Translations under genes and position numbers: made by a program
Origin: Planotetraspora mira
GTDB lineage: Bacteria > Actinomycetota > Actinomycetes > Streptosporangiales > Streptosporangiaceae
NCBI RefSeq assembly: GCF_016863275.1
Contig: NZ_BOOO01000050.1
Coordinates: 1 to 64,000, forward strand
Direction: 5' to 3'
Length of the DNA stretch: 64,000 nucleotides
In this document: positions 1-8,694 of the stretch, in pieces
How the letters are laid out: the number at the start of each line of letters is the position of its first letter
Position numbering within the stretch: the first letter of the stretch is position 1
Notes under the pieces: model-generated
Database searches by the model: none
The model's input: only the letters and a program-made list of their open reading frames with translations
Told to the model about the DNA's origin: nothing

Positions 1-568
1 TGCGTCCCACCACCCACCACGTCGCCCAGGCCGCGAGCGCCGCCGCCGCCAGGATCGCGGAGCCCGTCAGGAGTTCGAGCATGTTGGAGGCCAGAAGCGG
101 CGGCTGGGCCATGCCGGCGTACATGTAGTGCGGCTGCCCCTGCCAGAGCACCTGCGTCTCCAGTGGAGGGACCCGGACGGCGGTCAGGACGACGCACCCG
201 TCACGCGTGGTGCACTCGGTGCGATGGTCGATCCGATCATGGACCGGGGGCTGGACGGCGCTCAGGCGCGGCCTGCGTGCGGCCGCGGGGCTCGCGGCCA
301 CGATCTTGCCCTGGTCGTCGACGAGCTGGATGAGATCGATCCGGGACCTGCCGGTCCTGATGGTCGCCGGGGACGCGGAGCTGGACTGCAGGGACCCGAT
401 CCACTCGGTGGCGACCCCCTCGGTCTCCTTGAAGATGGTGTTCTCGACCCGGTTGCGGACGCCCAGGTCGGCGCCACCCCCGATGATCATGAAAGCCAGC
501 AGGGAGATGATTCCGGCGACCAGTGTGAAGCGCGCCTGGATCGAGCGGGCGCACAGATGCGGTAACAC
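1..568 (-). CDS. Membrane sensor histidine kinase, N-terminal part (cut by window edge)
   Basis: This is the amino-terminal 189 residues of a two-component sensor kinase; the HAMP and catalytic parts lie beyond the window. The protein starts at a GTG preceded by AGGAGG at a good distance. A first membrane segment lies at about residues 13-33, then an extracytoplasmic domain, then a second membrane segment ending in WWVVGR at the edge. It aligns closely with the kinase at 61706-63079: both share SI.ARFTLV near the start, a cysteine pair (CTTRDGC here) and VRVPPLET..LW.G.PH before the second membrane segment. Codon 2 is the rare TTA. No response regulator gene is adjacent on the visible side. 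The family assignment rests on this alignment, since no catalytic box is visible here. Confidence 0.8.
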   Translation of the reverse strand, partial: MLPHLCARSIQARFTLVAGIISLLAFMIIGGGADLGVRNRVENTIFKETEGVATEWIGSLQSSSASPATIRTGRSRIDLIQLVDDQGKIVAASPAAARRPRLSAVQPPVHDRIDHRTECTTRDGCVVLTAVRVPPLETQVLWQGQPHYMYAGMAQPPLLASNMLELLTGSAILAAAALAAWATWWVVGR

Positions 569-906
569 CGGCTGCCTCCTGTCGTGATCGCTGAATCCGC
601 CGCTCCTTGAAGAGAACGACCAACGGCACCCAGGTTCATGGCGTACAAGATGCCCAGGGCCGAAAAACAGCCACAAAAACGAGGAATGCGTGACCATCGC
701 ATTACCTAAAGCCCTTAAAACTATGAAAATCGTGCAAATGTTGTTCATCGGCCCCGAGGCGTCGCGCCGTCCGATGTGGCTTCTCTCAGGTGAGATGGAG
801 ATCGAGCGAATACTCGCGTGATTGCGAAGGCATCTCGGTGTTGAGGCCTGAATCTGCGAGCGTATGGTGAGTAGGTGACGGATCAGCGAGGAGTCACACC
901 GCCGGG
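569..906. other. Spacer between divergent genes; kinase promoter region
   Basis: This 338-base stretch separates the start of the leftward kinase from the small rightward gene. It holds an AT-rich island at about 700-745, unusual for this genome, which is the likely promoter area for the kinase. A GCGAGGAG ribosome site at 886-893 serves the next gene. I see no further gene, hairpin or repeat. Confidence 0.5.
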
Positions 907-1221
907 GTGCGCACGCCACCGCACCGGGCCGGCGGGCCCGAGACGGGCCGGGCGCGCGTGAACACTCCGCCGGCGCACAACGCGATCTGCCTGGGCGGTC
1001 CCTGTCATGGCGTGCTCACCCACATCGACCAGGACATCGGGGTGCTGGCGGTTCCGGTCCCACGGCGCTCGCCCGACGATCCCGAGGCCGTCGCGTCCTA
1101 CCGGGTGACCCGGGAGCGTGTGCACCACCCGTCCTGCTCCGACCCGTTCATCGCTCTGCACTGGGCGGATCAGCCCGCCCAGGTCTGCCCGTGCGGGTGT
1201 GAACGGTCGCTGCCCCGTTAG
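907..1221 (+). CDS. Small hypothetical protein with four to six cysteines
   Basis: An open frame of 104 residues with strong third-position GC, starting at GTG 907 behind a GAGGAG box about 13 bases upstream. A second possible start is the GTG at 957, which would give a protein of about 88 residues beginning VNTPPAHN. The conserved-looking part is ICLGGPCHGVL, then a run of short polar segments, and the end carries CPCGC. The cysteine and histidine pattern could bind a metal, but I recognise no family. It stands alone between a divergent kinase and a convergent aldo/keto reductase. The antisense frame is also open but has poorer codon positions, so the rightward frame is preferred. Confidence 0.5.
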   Translation: MRTPPHRAGGPETGRARVNTPPAHNAICLGGPCHGVLTHIDQDIGVLAVPVPRRSPDDPEAVASYRVTRERVHHPSCSDPFIALHWADQPAQVCPCGCERSLPR

Positions 1222-1228
1222 GCCGTGT

Positions 1229-2230
1229 TCATTCACGGCCCGCTGACGTGAAGCTCATGTCGGCGTACCGGTCACCGGCCACCTGGGCGGCGAGCGGGTC
1301 GAGCCGCGCCAGTTCGTCGGCGGCGAGGGTGATGAGCGCGCCGCCCGCGTTCTCGATCACCCGGCCACGGCTGCGGGTGCCGGGGATCGGAACCACGGGC
1401 AGACCGAACACGTCCTGCCGCGTGTGCAGCCACGCCAGGGCGATCTGCGCGGGTGTCGCCTCGTGCGCGGCCGCGATCTCACGCAGCGGGGCGAGCAGAT
1501 CGTGGTTGGCACGGTCGTTCCCGCCGGCGAAACGCGGCATCGCGTGGCGGACGTCGCCGGCCTCCAGGCCCTGGAGGGAGGGAACGGCGCCGGTGAGGAC
1601 GCCGCGGCCCAGCGGCGAGTACGGCACCAGCGCGGTCCCGAGCGCGGCGGCGGCGGGGACGACGCCGGTCTCGATGTCCCGGCTGAACAGCGACCATTCG
1701 GACTGCACTGCCGCGATCGGGTGAATGGAATGCGCCGCCCGCAGTTCGTCGGCCGTGACCTCGCTGAGGCCCAGATGCAGCACCTTGCCGGCCGTGACGA
1801 GTTCCGCCATGACGCCGGCGGTCTCCTCGATCGGCACGCTCACGTCGCGCCGGTGCATGTAGTAGAGGTCGATGTGATCCACGCCCAGCCGCCGCAGGCT
1901 GCGCTCGGCGGCGGCGCGGATGTAGGCCGGATCGTTGAAGATCCCCGGCTTCTCGTTGTCCAGGCCGAACTTGGTGGCGATCGTCACGTCATCGCGGTGA
2001 GCGGCGAGGAATGGGGCGAGGAACTCCTCGTTGGCGCCGTTGCCGTACGCGTCGGCCGTGTCGAACAAGGTGATCCCGAGGCTGAGGGCCTGTTCCAGCG
2101 TGGCCCGGGCCTCGGACGCGTCGGTGCGGCCGTAGTAGGCGGTGTTGATGCCCATGGCGCCGAAACCCTGCCGTCCCACCATCGGGCCGCCGGCGCAGAG
2201 CCGAACCTTGTCGAGAGTGAATTCGTTCAT
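1229..2230 (-). CDS. Aldo/keto reductase
   Basis: NADPH-dependent aldo/keto reductase of 333 residues, a cytoplasmic TIM-barrel enzyme that reduces carbonyl groups. The sequence shows GFGAMGINTAYYG near the start, the catalytic Asp-Tyr region FDTADAYGNGANEE, Lys in TIATKFG, the family signature RRLGVDHIDLYYMHR with the catalytic His, and VQSEWSLF and PYSPLGRG toward the C terminus. The ATG at 2230 (MNEFTLDK) is chosen because it follows a G-rich ribosome site. An upstream in-frame start at 2281 would add 17 residues lying in the promoter. It is divergent from the HTH regulator at 2332, a frequent arrangement in actinomycetes in which the regulator controls the reductase. The natural substrate cannot be told. 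Confidence 0.9.
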   Translation of the reverse strand: MNEFTLDKVRLCAGGPMVGRQGFGAMGINTAYYGRTDASEARATLEQALSLGITLFDTADAYGNGANEEFLAPFLAAHRDDVTIATKFGLDNEKPGIFNDPAYIRAAAERSLRRLGVDHIDLYYMHRRDVSVPIEETAGVMAELVTAGKVLHLGLSEVTADELRAAHSIHPIAAVQSEWSLFSRDIETGVVPAAAALGTALVPYSPLGRGVLTGAVPSLQGLEAGDVRHAMPRFAGGNDRANHDLLAPLREIAAAHEATPAQIALAWLHTRQDVFGLPVVPIPGTRSRGRVIENAGGALITLAADELARLDPLAAQVAGDRYADMSFTSAGRE

Positions 2231-2331
2231 GCCCCCAAGCTGCCGCCGGCCGGCGCCGGCAGCCAGGGTCACGTTCAACATAGGCCTGGCAGAACCACTC
2301 CGGCCGCGGGAATCGCGCCTAGACTCGACGG

Positions 2332-3198
2332 ATGAATGCCCAGCTCAGCGACTTCCTTCGGTCGCGGCGCGCCCGCCTCAGTCCCCAGGACGTCGGTCTC
2401 GCCGGTTACGGCAGGCGCCGCGTCCCCGGCCTGCGCCGCGAAGAGGTCGCCCAACTGGCCGGCGTCAGCACCGACTACTACATCCGCCTGGAACAGGGAC
2501 GCGGCCGGCAGGTGTCCGACGCGGTGCTCGACGCGGTCAGCCGGGCGCTGCGCCTGGACCCCACGGAGCACGCCTACCTGCACGATCTCGCGCGGCCGCA
2601 CCGCGCCACCGGACGCGGCAGGCAGCCCATCCGCCGCAGTGTGCGGCATCTGCTGGAGAGCATGCGCGACACACCCGCGATCGTCGTCGACTACCGGATG
2701 GTCATCGTGACCGCGAACACGCTCGGCGTCGCCGTGTTCGGCCTCACCGACGACCTTCGTTCCCGCGACCGGGCCCGTCAGTTCTTCCTCGACCCGGAGT
2801 CCCGCACGTTCTTCCCGGACTGGGCGGCCGACGCCGAATCCGTCGCCGCCGAGTTGCGCCTGCAGGCGGCCAGGCACCCCGGCGACCAGTGGCTCACCGC
2901 GCTGATCGGCGAGCTGTGCATCAAGAGCGCGGAGTTCCGCACCCTGTGGGCGGATCACGAGGTCAGGGAGAAGACGCAGGGCCTCAAACGCATCAACCAC
3001 CCGACCGTCGGCGAACTCGTCTTCACCTATGAACGGCTCGCGCTGGCCGACGACGACGAGCAGACCCTGATCGCCTACACGGCCGAGCCCGGCTCCCCGA
3101 CCGCGGAGCGTCTGGCCGTGCTGGCCAGCTGGACCGCGGCCCAGGACGCGGGCGCGGAAGCCGAATGGCGGAAGGACAACGACACGGCGGCGTACTGA
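2332..3198 (+). CDS. HTH transcriptional regulator with MmyB-like ligand-binding domain
   Basis: DNA-binding regulator of 288 residues. Residues 1-75 hold an XRE-type helix-turn-helix with the hallmark sequence VPGLRREEVAQLAGVSTDYYIRLEQ, followed by a domain of about 180 residues of the MmyB-like ligand-binding type (AIVVDYRMVIVTANTLG and the later RTLWADHEV). Such regulators in actinomycetes usually sit divergent to a reductase, as here with the aldo/keto reductase 101 bases away, and probably sense a small hydrophobic ligand. The 3' end overlaps the end of the convergent FAD protein gene by 124 bases. Confidence 0.88.
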   Translation: MNAQLSDFLRSRRARLSPQDVGLAGYGRRRVPGLRREEVAQLAGVSTDYYIRLEQGRGRQVSDAVLDAVSRALRLDPTEHAYLHDLARPHRATGRGRQPIRRSVRHLLESMRDTPAIVVDYRMVIVTANTLGVAVFGLTDDLRSRDRARQFFLDPESRTFFPDWAADAESVAAELRLQAARHPGDQWLTALIGELCIKSAEFRTLWADHEVREKTQGLKRINHPTVGELVFTYERLALADDDEQTLIAYTAEPGSPTAERLAVLASWTAAQDAGAEAEWRKDNDTAAY

Positions 3199-4601
3199 CC
3201 GGCGTCCGTGCGCCGCCCGCTCCTGATCGCCGTGATGAGGCGGGGAGCCAGGCCGGCGGCCTGCGTGCGGATCTCCGGGATCGCCGTGGTCTCGTACCGG
3301 GTGCCACGCAGCGTCGGACCCAGGGTGAAGATCCTTTCGCTGGGCCGCCCTCCGGCGTCCAGAACCGCGCCGGCGTCGTCGGCGTCCAGGCCCAGCCCCA
3401 GCGGATCCGGCCGGCCGAGACCGGCGGCGAAGAGGCCGGACAGGAAGGGATCGCGGGTCACGTCGGAGGAGGGGCCCGTGCCGTTGACCACCCATCCGAC
3501 GCGGAGGTCGCGGGGCGTCCCGTCCTCGTCGACGTGGGCGATCACCTCGCCGTCGGCGGCCGTGGTCCCGGCGAGGCGGCCGCGGACGACCTCCAGGCGG
3601 CCCGTCATCCGCAGCCGGGCGATGAGGGAGGCGGTGGAAGGAGGGATGCGGTGCCGGTGGACCTCCCAGTAACGGGCCACCAGGCCGAGGAAGCGGCGGC
3701 GGTCGTCGAGGCCGAGCCGTCCCCACAACGCGGGGACATGCGGGCGAAGGCCGTCGATCACCGCGTGCCAGTCGCCGTCGCCTGACTTGACGGCGGCCCG
3801 TACGGCGGCCAGCAGATCGGCGAGCCGCGTCGCGTCGTCGGGTATCGACATCGGGATGGGCGGGCCGGCGGGACATCGATGGGCCCGGGGGAGCAGGCCG
3901 TGCCGGGACAGGGCGTACACCTTCGTGCCCGGCCGTGACCGGGTCACGGTGATCGCCACATCGATCATGGTCAGGCCGGTTCCCACCACCAGGACCGGAG
4001 CCCCGTCCCCGATCCCGGTGAGCGCGCCCGGCGCCCAGGGATCGCCGACGTAACGGGCCTGGACGTCCCGCACCACCTGGGACAGGGGCGCGGGCCTGGA
4101 GTTCCCTGTGGCCAGGACGACGGCGTCGGCGTCGATCCGCCCGCCACCGGACAGGTGGACCACGGGGGCGGCGGAAGGGAACGACCGCGTGATGGCGGAG
4201 ACCTCCGCGGTCACGCGCGTCACGTGGGCGCCGTGGGACGCCTGGCTCTCGGCGGCGGCCAGGACATCGCGCAGATAGCGTCCGTAGACCATGCGGGGCA
4301 GGAAGTCGGAGCCCGCGACGTCCAGTCCGTTCCGCCGCGCCCACCTCAGGAGATGGCCGGGGTCGTCGGCGATCGCGCTCATCTTGTCCGCGCAGGCGTT
4401 GAGGAGGTGACCGGGGTCGTCTGTCGCGTAGGCCTGCCCCAGCCCGTGACGCCCGTACCGGTCGACCAGCACCACCCGCATCGGCGTGCGGGAGGACACC
4501 GCCTGGCGAAGCAGGTGCACCGCGGCGAGGGTGCCGCTCGCACCGCCTCCCACGATCGCGACCACGGGGAGACGGCCCTGAGTAGTTGAGGAATCCACCA
4601 C
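3075..4601 (-). CDS. FAD/NAD(P)-binding oxidoreductase-like protein
   Basis: Protein of 508 residues with an N-terminal dinucleotide-binding fold: VAIVGGGASGTLAA at about residues 14-27, then an acidic end to strand 2 (VLVDRYGR). A second nucleotide motif is VLVVGTGLTMIDVA and the ATG-type turn is VVLATGNSRP. This pattern fits the FAD-NAD(P)-binding family PF13454, whose members are flavin-dependent oxidoreductases of mostly unknown substrate. The last 30 or so residues are low in family character and lie in the stretch that overlaps the convergent regulator gene, so the stop may have drifted outward. Neighbours give no pathway. Start: ATG giving MVDSSTTQ; the next gene upstream is divergent. 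Confidence 0.8.
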   Translation of the reverse strand: MVDSSTTQGRLPVVAIVGGGASGTLAAVHLLRQAVSSRTPMRVVLVDRYGRHGLGQAYATDDPGHLLNACADKMSAIADDPGHLLRWARRNGLDVAGSDFLPRMVYGRYLRDVLAAAESQASHGAHVTRVTAEVSAITRSFPSAAPVVHLSGGGRIDADAVVLATGNSRPAPLSQVVRDVQARYVGDPWAPGALTGIGDGAPVLVVGTGLTMIDVAITVTRSRPGTKVYALSRHGLLPRAHRCPAGPPIPMSIPDDATRLADLLAAVRAAVKSGDGDWHAVIDGLRPHVPALWGRLGLDDRRRFLGLVARYWEVHRHRIPPSTASLIARLRMTGRLEVVRGRLAGTTAADGEVIAHVDEDGTPRDLRVGWVVNGTGPSSDVTRDPFLSGLFAAGLGRPDPLGLGLDADDAGAVLDAGGRPSERIFTLGPTLRGTRYETTAIPEIRTQAAGLAPRLITAIRSGRRTDAGQYAAVSLSFRHSASAPASWAAVQLASTARRSAVGEPGSAV

Positions 4602-4852
4602 ACGTCCACAGTAACCCTCAATTCCTATGGGCTAAATAGGTAATTGCTGTGAGGTGCGGAAAGCTTTGACGGAGCGATCCCCGCGAGCAGAGATCGTCTT
4701 GCGGGACACGGCGCCCAAAGGGGGCAACGCCGCACCCAGGTAATGCCACACCCAGGCAAAACGCACCCTGGTGGTGCCGGGCCGCGCGGATGAACATGGG
4801 GGTACGGCCACTGGTGTGAAGACACCAGGGCGTCGATCGGGGAGACAGCCAG

Positions 4853-5104
4853 ATGTATCTGTACGGAATCGCGACCGGCGAGGAGGAAGCTCTCTTCCTC
4901 CTCCTCACTGTCCTGTTCTGGGTGGCCGTCGTCGGCGGCGTCGGGGCGGCGCTCCGGTTCAAGGCCAGAGGCCGCCGGGCGAGGACTCCCGAGGACGTCC
5001 TCTTCCAGAGGTTCGTCGCCGGAGAGATCGACGATGACGAGTACCGCCACGATCGGGAAGTCCTCCGCGGCGTGCCCCATCTCTGCGGCCGCGACGGCTC
5101 GTGA
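4853..5104 (+). CDS. Small membrane protein with SHOCT-like C terminus
   Basis: Protein of 83 residues. One membrane helix at about residues 15-36 (LFLLLTVLFWVAVVGGVG) is followed by a basic stretch and then a SHOCT-type short C-terminal motif, TPEDVLFQRFVAGEIDDDEYRHDREVL. SHOCT tails are short oligomerisation modules found on many actinomycete membrane proteins. A GGGGAGA ribosome site precedes the ATG. It is alone between divergent and convergent neighbours; the spacer upstream carries near-repeats of CACCCAGG at about 4732-4770 that I cannot interpret. Confidence 0.8.
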   Translation: MYLYGIATGEEEALFLLLTVLFWVAVVGGVGAALRFKARGRRARTPEDVLFQRFVAGEIDDDEYRHDREVLRGVPHLCGRDGS

Positions 5105-5125
5105 CCCGCGACGCGGGCCGTGTCG

Positions 5126-5773
5126 TCACTCGGGCCAGGGCGAGTTCTTGATGATCTCGACGAAGTCGCCGCGGGTGAACCCGGGAACGAAGTGCTGGAG
5201 GACGTCCGCCTTCACGTTTCCGAAGGTGGTCTCCGGCCTGGGAGCGATGCCCTCGGTGAACGCCTCGAGGATGCGCCGCTTGAACTGCGGCCGCGGATGC
5301 AGCGCGACGATCTCGGCCCGGCTGCCCTCGGGGATGTCCGCATAGCCGATTCCCAGGACGTCGTACTCCACACCGGCGGTGACCAGGGCGACCTCCGGCT
5401 CCATGTACTCGGGGATGCCGGGCGTGGTGTGCAGCGCGATCGACGTCCACACCCGCCGGATGCTGTCCTCGGGGACGCCGCGGCTCTGGAGGAAGCGACG
5501 GGCCTCGTCGGCGCCGTCCACCTCGAAACGGCGTCCACTCCCGCGGAACTCCTCGCCGAGACCCAGGTCGTGGAACATCGCCCCGATGTAGAGGAGTTCC
5601 GGGTCGAAGCTCAGCCTCCGGTTGTGGCCCTGCAGACTGCCGAACCAGTAGACGCGGCGGGAGTGGTGGTAGATCAGGTCGCCGGCGGCGTCGCGTACGA
5701 ACTCGGTCGCCTCGGCGGCAAGCCTGGTGTCCGGGACGGTCACTCCGGCGACGGCGTGCTCCTGAACCTTCAT
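5126..5773 (-). CDS. HD-domain hydrolase, cyanamide hydratase-like
   Basis: Protein of 215 residues with a metal-dependent HD phosphohydrolase fold. Visible metal ligands are His in YHHSRRVYWFG, the HD pair in GAMFHDLGLG, and a later His in SIALHTTPGI. This spacing, with RLSFDPELLYIGAMFHD, resembles the cyanamide hydratase (DDI2/DDI3-type) branch of HD proteins. That reaction (cyanamide to urea) is a family-based suggestion only. The ATG at 5773 follows AGGAG by eight bases; an upstream GTG at 5830 in the same frame is rejected because it lies inside the promoter. It is divergent from a GlxA-type regulator, which may control it. Confidence 0.8.
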   Translation of the reverse strand: MKVQEHAVAGVTVPDTRLAAEATEFVRDAAGDLIYHHSRRVYWFGSLQGHNRRLSFDPELLYIGAMFHDLGLGEEFRGSGRRFEVDGADEARRFLQSRGVPEDSIRRVWTSIALHTTPGIPEYMEPEVALVTAGVEYDVLGIGYADIPEGSRAEIVALHPRPQFKRRILEAFTEGIAPRPETTFGNVKADVLQHFVPGFTRGDFVEIIKNSPWPE

Positions 5774-5934
5774 GGTCGAACTCCTGCTCTGGAGAGGAAG
5801 GCCGTGTCCGGCCTCGGTCCATGTCTCCACCCTGCCGGTCGGCCGGAGACCCCGGCCATGTCTTCCGGGACCGAAACCCCACAGATAGGGACACGACCTC
5901 AGGAGGGGGCGGAGCCCCGCCGTACCCTGGGGAA

Positions 5935-6927
5935 ATGCACGACCGACTCGCCGATCGCCCCCCGCACCGGGTGATCGTCTTCGCCTTCGACGGGGTGCGG
6001 CTGATGGACGTCGCCGCGCCGCTGGAGGTCTTCGCCACCGCTTCCGGAGGCGCCCGCGCGTACACCGTCGAGGTCTGCACCCCCGACGGGCGGGACGTCA
6101 CCACCTCCACCGGCCTGCGCATATCGGCGGACCTTCCGTCCGCGCGCGTGGATCACGCGGACACGCTCGTGGTTCCCGGTCCGGCCGACCTCGGCACGCT
6201 CGAGGAGCGTCCCGTCCTCGTCGAACAGGTGAGGCTGCTGGCCGGCAGGGCTCAGCGGGTGGCGGCGGTCTGCACGGGGGCGTTCGCTCTCGCGGCGGCC
6301 GGCCTGCTCCGGGGCCGCCGCGCCACGACGCACTGGGAGCACGCCGCGGACCTCGCCCGGCGTCATCCGGACACCACCGTCACCCCGGACGCCATCTTCG
6401 TGCAGGACGGGCCGATCCTCACCTCGGCGGGAGTCACGGCGGGAATCGACGTGTGCCTGGCCCTGGTGGAGCAGGACCAAGGGCCGGAGGTGGCCCGCAG
6501 GGTCGCGCGTGACCTGGTCGTCTTCCTTCAGCGGCCCGGGGGTCAGTCGCAGTTCTCCGTCGCCTCCCGCACCTCCGCGACGGGCCACCCGATCCTGCGC
6601 CCGCTCCTGGACGCCATCGCGGCCGACCCGGCGGCCGACCACAGCCCGCGCGCCCTGGCGAGGAACGCCGGAGTGAGCCCCCGCCACCTGTCCCGGCTGT
6701 TCCGGGAGCAGGCGGACACGACCCCCGCGGCCTACGTGGAGACCATGCGCCTGGAGGCCGCCCGGATCATGCTGGAGCGCGGCGAGAGTGTGACCGCCAC
6801 GGCCCGGCGCAGCGGGCTGGGCAGCGACGAGACCCTGCGACGGGTCTTCGCGCGCCACCTGAGCACCACTCCGTCGGCGTACGCGGCCCGCTTCCGCACG
6901 ACCGGTACGGCGCACGCCGGTGTCTGA
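5935..6927 (+). CDS. GlxA-family transcriptional regulator (DJ-1/PfpI plus AraC HTH)
   Basis: Regulator of 330 residues. The N-terminal half is a DJ-1/PfpI class I amidotransferase-like domain, with the nucleophile elbow region AAVCTGAFALAAAGLL. The C-terminal 100 residues are an AraC-type double helix-turn-helix (SPRHLSRLFREQADTTPAAY and RSGLGSDETLRRVFARH). In this family the amidotransferase domain senses a ligand rather than acting as an enzyme. ATG 5935 (MHDRLADR) is preferred over an upstream in-frame ATG at 5821, whose extra 38 residues look non-coding. The 161-base spacer shared with the HD-domain gene suggests it controls that gene. Confidence 0.87.
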   Translation: MHDRLADRPPHRVIVFAFDGVRLMDVAAPLEVFATASGGARAYTVEVCTPDGRDVTTSTGLRISADLPSARVDHADTLVVPGPADLGTLEERPVLVEQVRLLAGRAQRVAAVCTGAFALAAAGLLRGRRATTHWEHAADLARRHPDTTVTPDAIFVQDGPILTSAGVTAGIDVCLALVEQDQGPEVARRVARDLVVFLQRPGGQSQFSVASRTSATGHPILRPLLDAIAADPAADHSPRALARNAGVSPRHLSRLFREQADTTPAAYVETMRLEAARIMLERGESVTATARRSGLGSDETLRRVFARHLSTTPSAYAARFRTTGTAHAGV

Positions 6928-6936
6928 TCGGCCTGA

Positions 6937-8442
6937 TCATCGCCCGGACGGACCGGCCGCTTCGCTGACGAACAGACGGATGACGTACCCGTGGACACGG
7001 GTCCGGGCCTCCTGGCGGTAGTCGGCACGCAGCAGTCGGAGCTTGGCCAGATCCTGCGGAGTGCTCAGGCGGGAGTCCTTGATGCGGGAGCGCTGGATCG
7101 CCCATACGCGCGGCACGCCGTCCAGCGCGGCCGCGACCTCGCTCGCCGGGATCTCCTGCGAGATCAGGGCACCCGTCTGGGCGGCGGTTCGGGTCAAGGC
7201 GACCTCGCGGACCGCGGTGAAGTCCTCCGGGTACGCGTCGGCGACGATGCGCCGGCCCATCGGCAGGAACAGGACGGCGTCACCGGGCCGGGCGCCCTCC
7301 CGGATGACGCGCGCCGCGCCTGCCGGGTCGTCGTTGCGGCTGGCGATCCGGCGGACGTCGGCCTGGGACGGGAGGGCCAGGACGGCGGTGGTGCCCAGCA
7401 GCGCGCACGCGACGACGACGCCGGGAGCGTTCCACCTGCTCAGCCGTCCGACGGCCGCGAGTCCCGCGCCGGCCAGCCACGCCACCCCGACGACTGAGTA
7501 GAGGACGTAGCGGTCCTGGTAGAAGGGCCTGACCTGGGAGACCGCGAGCAACGCCGCCGGTGGGAGGACCGCCATGGGAGCGGCCAGGGCGAGCAGGGAT
7601 GGCCGCGCAGTCATCGGTGCGGCGTCTTCCGCGGGGCGGCGCGGCAGGAAGGCGAGGACGACCAGACCGGCTGTGATCACGAGCGGGGCCCCGGTCCCGG
7701 CGAAGCGGGTGACCAGGTCTCCCGCGGACTCCCAGCCGGGCCTCGTGAGCCAGCCGACCTGTCCCCGCTGCTCGCTGCTCACCCAGGCGAGCGGGGCGGC
7801 GGGCACCAGGCCGGCGGCGCAGGCGAGCGCCCACCGGCCCAGCGCCGCCCTGCCTGTCCGGCTCACGAGGAGCGTCACGGCATGGGCGGGGAGAGCGAAC
7901 ACGGCGAAGACGTTGAGCAGGCACCCGACGGCGACGGCCGCGCCGTACAGTGCCCACCAGCGCGGGCGCCGCGGTTCGGACGCCGCCTTCGCCAGGAAGA
8001 GGGTGGCCAGGACGACGGCCGCGGTGACCATCGCGTAAGACCGTCCCTCCTGGGCGTAGTAGCTGACCACCGGGGTCGTGGCGTAGACCAGGCCGGCGAG
8101 CAGGCCCGTCCAGGACGAGGCCGTGTGCGCCGCGACGGCGGCCACGCCGGCCGCGGCGACGCCCGTGGCCAGCACGGACGGGACCCGCAGCACGATCTCT
8201 CCGAGTTCGGGGCCGCTCACCAGGGCGAGGAGTGGATGGAGCAGCAGGTAATAGAGCCCATGGACCGCGTCGATATGGCCCAGCGTGTCCCAGAGGGCAG
8301 GCAGCGACCGGCGCGCCACGGTGAACGACGTCGCCTCGTCATGCCACATCGACCCGCGGTCGACTCCCCAGATGCCCGCACCCAGCGCGACGACCGCCGG
8401 GATGACGACGGCCGGCCGTCCCCGCAACGCGTCGATGCTCAC
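6937..8442 (-). CDS. Integral membrane glycosyltransferase, GT39/ArnT-like
   Basis: Polytopic membrane protein of 501 residues with about ten to twelve helices. Near the N terminus, after the first helix, is WGVDRGSMWHDEATSF; the Asp-Glu pair (D35, E36) matches the catalytic acid pair in the first extracytoplasmic loop of polyprenyl-phosphate-sugar-dependent GT39/GT83 enzymes. The C terminus is a soluble extracytoplasmic domain of about 130 residues. Such enzymes transfer mannose or arabinose from a lipid carrier onto proteins, lipids or cell wall on the outer membrane face. Acceptor and sugar are unknown. It is convergent with the GlxA gene (9 bases apart) and alone in its orientation. Confidence 0.82.
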   Translation of the reverse strand: MSIDALRGRPAVVIPAVVALGAGIWGVDRGSMWHDEATSFTVARRSLPALWDTLGHIDAVHGLYYLLLHPLLALVSGPELGEIVLRVPSVLATGVAAAGVAAVAAHTASSWTGLLAGLVYATTPVVSYYAQEGRSYAMVTAAVVLATLFLAKAASEPRRPRWWALYGAAVAVGCLLNVFAVFALPAHAVTLLVSRTGRAALGRWALACAAGLVPAAPLAWVSSEQRGQVGWLTRPGWESAGDLVTRFAGTGAPLVITAGLVVLAFLPRRPAEDAAPMTARPSLLALAAPMAVLPPAALLAVSQVRPFYQDRYVLYSVVGVAWLAGAGLAAVGRLSRWNAPGVVVACALLGTTAVLALPSQADVRRIASRNDDPAGAARVIREGARPGDAVLFLPMGRRIVADAYPEDFTAVREVALTRTAAQTGALISQEIPASEVAAALDGVPRVWAIQRSRIKDSRLSTPQDLAKLRLLRADYRQEARTRVHGYVIRLFVSEAAGPSGR

Positions 8443-8674
8443 GAACCCCCCGATCCGAGCGCGGCCCCCGGCAGGCGAGGACCCCCCTCCGCCTGGACAC
8501 GCCTCGTACGGCTCAGGCGGGTCCCCTCACCTGCCGCGGGACCGTGTCCGCCTCCCATCGTGCGCCGCGCCGGCCCCGCGCATGGCCTGTTCTCTTGGAC
8601 GTCGTGAAGTCCGTGCGGGTCAGGAGACCGGGATGACGCACTTCGCCCCCGAACGTCCCGGCGATTGACCGGAT

Positions 8675-8687
8675 AGACAGACTGTCT
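8675..8687. promoter_or_regulatory. Perfect palindrome, TetR-type operator left without a regulator
   Basis: AGACAG-A-CTGTCT is a perfect six-base inverted repeat around one base. It lies just before the decayed hydrolase fragment at 8695-8832. TetR-type operators of this form commonly precede such genes. No TetR gene is now adjacent, so the site looks like a relic. Confidence 0.5.
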
Positions 8688-8694
8688 GGTGTGA

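Noticed and set aside
883-1236. Leftward frame antisense to the small Cys protein
   Set aside because: Poorer third-position GC and no ribosome site compared with the rightward frame.
2275-4344. Long leftward frame overlapping regulator and FAD genes
   Set aside because: Both real proteins are recognisable in other frames; this one is low-complexity.
5821-5934. N-terminal extension of the GlxA-type regulator
   Set aside because: The extra residues are Pro/Gly/Asp-rich, lack family character and lie in the shared promoter region.
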